A DNA stretch of 64,000 bases from Agromyces albus (GTDB lineage: Bacteria; Actinomycetota; Actinomycetes; Actinomycetales; Microbacteriaceae): NCBI RefSeq assembly GCF_030815405.1, contig NZ_JAUSWX010000001.1, positions 186,001-250,000 of the forward strand, in the 5' to 3' direction. Every line of letters begins with the position of its first letter. The stretch's first letter is position 1. The notes under the pieces are model-generated. The model saw only the letters and a list, made by a program, of their open reading frames with translations. It did not search any database and was not told the origin of the DNA. A program made the position numbers and the translations under genes. This document shows, one piece after another, positions 60,912-64,000 of this stretch.

Positions 60912-60928
60912 GCCCCGGCAACCGGGGC
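60912..60928 (+). other. Leader hairpin upstream of rplK
   Basis: GCCCCGG and CCGGGGC flank CAA about 24 bases before the rplK ATG. In many bacteria the L11-L1 leader carries an L1-binding site; I cannot confirm that consensus here. Confidence 0.3.
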
Positions 60929-60951
60929 GTTCGAACAGAAAGAAGGAAACA

Positions 60952-61380
60952 ATGGCACCGAAGAAGAAGGCAACCGGTCTGATCAAGCTTCAGATCAAGG
61001 CCGGCGCCGCGAACCCGGCCCCGCCCATCGGCCCGGCCCTGGGTCAGCACGGCGTGAACATCATGGAGTTCTGCAAGGCCTACAACGCGGCGACCGAAGC
61101 CCAGCGCGGCAACGTCATCCCCGTTGAGATCACCGTCTACGACGACCGCTCGTTCACGTTCATCCTGAAGACCCCGCCCGCTGCGGAGCTCATCAAGAAG
61201 GCCGCCGGCGTCGCCAAGGGCTCGGGTGTCCCGCACACCAACAAGGTGGGCCAGCTCACGCAGGCCCAGGTGCGCGAGATCGCCGAGGCGAAGATGGTCG
61301 ACCTCAACGCGAACGACCTCGACGCAGCGTCGAAGATCATCGCGGGCACCGCTCGTTCGATGGGCATCACGGTCGAATAG
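60952..61380 (+). CDS. rplK: 50S ribosomal protein L11
   Basis: A 142-residue L11. [36 protein letters not shown], with the Pro-rich loop that contacts the GTPase centre, and [14 protein letters not shown] in the RNA-binding C domain are diagnostic. GAAGGAAAC precedes the ATG. It is the first gene of the rplK-rplA pair. Confidence 0.97.
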   Translation: MAPKKKATGLIKLQIKAGAANPAPPIGPALGQHGVNIMEFCKAYNAATEAQRGNVIPVEITVYDDRSFTFILKTPPAAELIKKAAGVAKGSGVPHTNKVGQLTQAQVREIAEAKMVDLNANDLDAASKIIAGTARSMGITVE

Positions 61381-61389
61381 GCCTCCTCC

Positions 61390-61436
61390 GGTGGTTGAGC
61401 AGCGCCCGGCGAAGCCCGACGCGTATCGAAACCACC
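61390..61436. repeat. REP-like hairpin in the rplK-rplA gap
   Basis: GGTGGTT and AACCACC (the latter after TATCGA) bracket a GC-rich inner hairpin (CGGGC/GCCCG-like). From memory, intergenic elements of the form GGTGGTTGAGCAGC ... CGTATCGAAACCACC recur in Microbacteriaceae genomes. Confidence 0.55.
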
Positions 61437-61439
61437 AAG

Positions 61440-61459
61440 CGGATGCCACGCGGCATCCG
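61440..61459. repeat. CGGATGCC/GGCATCCG hairpin
   Basis: CGGATGCC and GGCATCCG form an 8-bp stem around ACGC, three bases after the REP-like element and still between rplK and rplA. Confidence 0.5.
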
Positions 61460-61532
61460 TTCACCAGAACTCAGTAATCCGTGGCAGCGCCAGCCAGGCG
61501 CAGATGACCACACTCTCTCAAGGAGAAACAAC

Positions 61533-62222
61533 ATGGCACAGAAGTCCAAGGCCTACCGGGCCGCGGCCGAGAAGCTCGAGGCGGGCAAGTTCTACGCCCC
61601 GAACGAGGCCGTCACGCTCGTGAAGCAGACCGGCTCGGCGAGGTTCGACTCGACCGTCGAGGTCGCGCTGAAGCTCGGCGTCGACCCCCGCAAGGCAGAC
61701 CAGATGGTGCGCGGCACCGTCATCCTCCCGCACGGCACCGGCAAGACCGCCCGCGTCATCGTGTTCGCGACCGGCCCCGCGGCCGAGGCTGCGATCGCGG
61801 CGGGCGCCGACGAGGTCGGCGGCGCCGAGCTCATCGAGAAGGTCGCCGGCGGCTACACCTCGTTCGACTCGGCGGTCTCGACCCCCGAGCTCATGGGCCA
61901 GGTCGGCCGACTCGGCAAGGTGCTCGGCCCCCGTGGCCTCATGCCCAACCCGAAGACCGGCACCGTGACGCCCGACGTCGCGAAGGCCGTCTCCGACATC
62001 AAGGGCGGAAAGATCGAGTTCCGCGTCGACAAGCACTCCAACGTGCACTTCGTCGTGGGCAAGGCCTCGTTCACCGAGGAGCAGCTCAACGACAACCTGA
62101 ACACCGCCCTCGAAGAGGTCGTGCGTCTCAAGCCGTCGAGTTCCAAGGGCCGCTACATCCAGAAGGGCGCCGTGTCGACCACGTTCGGCCCGGGCATCCC
62201 GCTCGACGTCAACGCCATCTAG
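61533..62222 (+). CDS. rplA: 50S ribosomal protein L1
   Basis: A 229-residue L1. [60 protein letters not shown] and [16 protein letters not shown] are its invariant blocks. It binds 23S rRNA at the L1 stalk and, in many bacteria, represses its own mRNA. AAGGAG is nine bases upstream. A strong terminator follows. Confidence 0.97.
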   Translation: MAQKSKAYRAAAEKLEAGKFYAPNEAVTLVKQTGSARFDSTVEVALKLGVDPRKADQMVRGTVILPHGTGKTARVIVFATGPAAEAAIAAGADEVGGAELIEKVAGGYTSFDSAVSTPELMGQVGRLGKVLGPRGLMPNPKTGTVTPDVAKAVSDIKGGKIEFRVDKHSNVHFVVGKASFTEEQLNDNLNTALEEVVRLKPSSSKGRYIQKGAVSTTFGPGIPLDVNAI

Positions 62223-62237
62223 TCTCCTCGCAGACGC

Positions 62238-62273
62238 ACGAAGGGCTCGCCGGTTCGCCGGCGGGCCCTTCGT
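62238..62273 (+). terminator. Intrinsic terminator after rplA
   Basis: ACGAAGGGC-T-CGCCGG, loop TTCG, then CCGGCG-G-GCCCTTCGT: a 15-bp stem with one T-G pair and a stable UUCG tetraloop, 16 bases after the rplA stop. Confidence 0.8.
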
Positions 62274-62295
62274 CATGCTGCGTGGCGAGTGCCGA

Positions 62296-62523
62296 TCAGC
62301 CGAGGCGATCCTCGTCGGGCTCGTCTCCGAGATCGACGTCCTCGTCGGCGAGGTCGTTCTCGGCGTACACCGGCTCCTGCTCATGGGCCGCTCCGCCGGT
62401 CGGGCCATCGTTGCCGTCGCCGGGTCCAGAGAGCAGCGTCTCGCCGGCGACGGCGTCGTTGACGACTGTCTCCTTCCACTGCTCCTCGTCTTCGATGAAC
62501 GTGTCATCGTCGCGGTCGCTCAT
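62296..62523 (-). CDS. Small acidic hypothetical protein
   Basis: A 75-residue, strongly acidic protein (many Asp and Glu, ending DVDLGDEPDEDRLG) without hydrophobic segments and probably unstructured. I do not recognise a family. GAGAGGAG about five bases before the ATG at 62523 supports translation. It lies 23 bases beyond the rplA terminator on the opposite strand. Confidence 0.7.
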   Translation of the reverse strand: MSDRDDDTFIEDEEQWKETVVNDAVAGETLLSGPGDGNDGPTGGAAHEQEPVYAENDLADEDVDLGDEPDEDRLG

Positions 62524-62617
62524 GGCGCTCCTCTCGTTCGGCCGCGTGCGCGGCATCACTCGACCGCCCAGTCAACGCCCGCATCGGAGTGAGTGGAAGG
62601 CATTGACATCGAGCGGG

Positions 62618-62902
62618 TCAGCCCGCGACGGGCCAGCCGATGATGCGGAACGCGTGCTCGCCGAGCGGCTCGCGCTCGGCGACATCCGTGCCGCTGACGA
62701 TCGCGCCGGGCGGGCCGGCCGTGAACCAGTCGATCAACTCGGTGACGGATGCCTCGTCGCCCTCGATCTCGGCCTCGACCGAGCCATCGGGCCGGTTGCG
62801 GACCCACCCCGCCACACCGAGTCGCTCGGCTTCGCGCCGTGCCGAGTAGCGGAATCCCACGCCCTGCACGTTGCCGTGCACGACGATGCTGCGGCGGATC
62901 AT
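62618..62902 (-). CDS. acyP: Acylphosphatase
   Basis: A 94-residue acylphosphatase. RSIVVHGNVQGVGFRYSARREAERLGVAGWVRNRPDGSVEAEIEG contains the catalytic Arg (in VGFRY) and Asn (in WVRNRPDGS). It hydrolyses the carboxyl-phosphate bond of acyl phosphates. TACGCT on the minus strand (62910-62915) ends seven bases before the ATG, so it is leaderless. It is divergent from the DUF1801 gene. Confidence 0.93.
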   Translation of the reverse strand: MIRRSIVVHGNVQGVGFRYSARREAERLGVAGWVRNRPDGSVEAEIEGDEASVTELIDWFTAGPPGAIVSGTDVAEREPLGEHAFRIIGWPVAG

Positions 62903-62978
62903 GCTCTCGAGCGTAACGCGATCGCGGGGCGGCTTCGAGGCCTCGATGCTGCCGGATGCCGCGAGCGGGCGCCGAGCG

Positions 62979-62993
62979 TACGATGACGCCATG
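62979..62993 (+). promoter_or_regulatory. Leaderless promoter of the DUF1801 gene
   Basis: TACGAT (62979-62984), GACGCC, ATG (62991). There is no ribosome-binding site. Confidence 0.5.
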
Positions 62994-63347
62994 GGGGCGA
63001 TGCAGGACTACATCGCGGGGCTCGACAGCGCTGATCGCGAGCTCGTCGAGCGGATCAGGGCACGTGCGCTCGAGCTCGTACCCGACGCGACCGAGGGGAT
63101 GAGCTACGGCATGCCGGCGCTGCGCTATCGCGACTCGCCGCTGCTGAGCGTGATGTCGGCGAAGGGCCACATCGGGCTCTATCCGTTCAGCCCAGCGGTC
63201 GTGTCGGCCGTCGAGGGTGAGCTCGAGGGGTACTCGTGGTCGAAGGGCACGATCCGATTCACGGCGGAGCATCCGCTGCCCGAAACCCTCGTCGATCGCA
63301 TCGTCGCGTTGCGGCGTGACGAGATCGACGCCGCGAAGCCGCGCTGA
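62991..63347 (+). CDS. DUF1801 (YdhG/YjbR-like) protein
   Basis: A 118-residue protein with the DUF1801 pattern: MQDYIAGLDSADRELVERIRARALELVPDATEGMSYGMPALRY, then HIGLYPFSP and KGTIRFTAEHPLP. Family members bind iron or act in stress in some firmicutes, but no reaction is established. It converges with the TetR gene 33 bases downstream. Confidence 0.88.
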   Translation: MGAMQDYIAGLDSADRELVERIRARALELVPDATEGMSYGMPALRYRDSPLLSVMSAKGHIGLYPFSPAVVSAVEGELEGYSWSKGTIRFTAEHPLPETLVDRIVALRRDEIDAAKPR

Positions 63348-63380
63348 GCCAGCGGAGTGCCCCAAGCGCGCCTACCCGGA

Positions 63381-63962
63381 TCAGGCCAGCCCGGAGGCGC
63401 CCATCCCGGCGCAGATCAACTCGGCGAGCGCCCGGAGATCGGGTGCCGCGTCGTCGGTGGCGATGCCCGCAGGATCGGCCGGCGGACGCAGGGTCAGGAT
63501 GGCCACCCACGCCACGGCGGCGGTGCGGAGTGTGCCCGCCGCGATGGGCCTCAGCACGCTCCCGCGCAGCACGCGCTCGACGACGGCCTGCACCTGCACG
63601 CGGTGTTCGCGGAGCTTCGCCCTCACCTCGGGGTGGGTGCGTTGCTCGCGCCAGATGATGACCCGCATCACGGGCGAGTCCGCCTGGATCTCGGAGAGCT
63701 TCCGCTCGAGATTCAGGAGGGCGCGCACCGGATCGCCCGGCTCGATGAGCACCGTAGCGTCGATTGGTCCGAGGTCGAGGCGCTCGCCCACGAGGGTGCA
63801 GAGCAGATCGGATTTCGTCGGGAAGTAGTAGAACAGCAGTCCTTTGGGCACCGCCGCCTGCTTCGCGATGCTCGACGTCGGTGTGGCATCGAAGCCGCGT
63901 TCGGCGAAGAGCCGCTCAGCCGCGTCGAGAATGCGCACGCGCGCCTCAGGAGTCTCCTTCAC
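63381..63962 (-). CDS. TetR-family transcriptional regulator
   Basis: A 193-residue regulator. The HTH is in ARVRILDAAERLFAERGFDATPTSSIAKQAAVPKGLLFYYFPTKSDLL (about residues 7-54), and the rest is the helical ligand and dimer domain. GGAG at spacing six favours GTG 63962; a TTG at 63974 would add four residues. Its promoter and targets lie near or beyond the right edge, so its ligand cannot be inferred. Confidence 0.85.
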   Translation of the reverse strand: MKETPEARVRILDAAERLFAERGFDATPTSSIAKQAAVPKGLLFYYFPTKSDLLCTLVGERLDLGPIDATVLIEPGDPVRALLNLERKLSEIQADSPVMRVIIWREQRTHPEVRAKLREHRVQVQAVVERVLRGSVLRPIAAGTLRTAAVAWVAILTLRPPADPAGIATDDAAPDLRALAELICAGMGASGLA

Positions 63963-64000
63963 GATCGACTCCAATGTCAGGCGGGGACGGCAGTCGGCTG

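Overview
The window is a contiguous piece of a high-GC actinobacterial chromosome. Codon use, the tRNA-Trp/secE/nusG/rplK/rplA block, the hadA-hadB-like/murB trio and the very frequent octamer CGGATGCC/GGCATCCG all point to Microbacteriaceae; an Agromyces-like genome is my best guess, from memory of the group and not from a search. Gene density is high, no gap exceeds about 250 bases, and I see no insertion sequence, prophage, CRISPR array or rRNA. One tRNA is present.

Layout. 1-2626: the end of an alpha-galactosidase, a GH43 beta-xylosidase and a small membrane protein. 2673-8377: DEAD-box helicase, alpha/beta hydrolase, CpdA-like phosphodiesterase, FAD-linked oxidase. 8403-11360: a Stealth-family phosphotransferase and a DJ-1/PfpI + MarR operon preceded by two near-identical operator palindromes. 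11461-12666: fatty-acid desaturase, possibly preceded by a leaderless Cys-containing micro-ORF. 12796-24019: a ten-gene cluster (MsuE-type FMN reductase, two luciferase-like monooxygenases, a dipeptide-type ABC importer, two carboxymuconolactone-decarboxylase/AhpD-fold proteins and a SufS-like enzyme). This is the best candidate for a poorly described system. Its parts look like uptake of an organic, perhaps sulfur-containing, compound followed by flavin-dependent oxidation and sulfur or amine handling. Two of its promoters share a fixed-spacing architecture and a third carries a helically phased TGACG array.

24095-29059: BASS transporter, small proteins, SGNH hydrolase and a PucR-type regulator. 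29202-36837: a putrescine/GABA catabolic block (gabT, glutamate dehydrogenase, gabD, putrescine oxidase, APC permease) that can be read as one pathway from putrescine to succinate, with glutamate dehydrogenase returning 2-oxoglutarate to GabT. 36969-39044: two MaoC/hotdog proteins and murB. 39102-56322: a regulatory and membrane-stress block with PspC proteins, three NarL-type two-component systems, an ABC-2 exporter, an ECF42-like sigma factor with its DGPF partner, and LysE/LysG. 56408-62222: aminotransferase, dGTPase, tRNA-Trp, secE, nusG, rplK, rplA. 62296-63962: small housekeeping genes and a TetR regulator.

A theme across the window is leaderless expression: at least eleven genes have a TANNNT hexamer ending 6-7 bases before an ATG or GTG, with no usable ribosome-binding site. 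One gene (pspC-like, 39931-41472) appears to carry a one-base frameshift near its 3' end.
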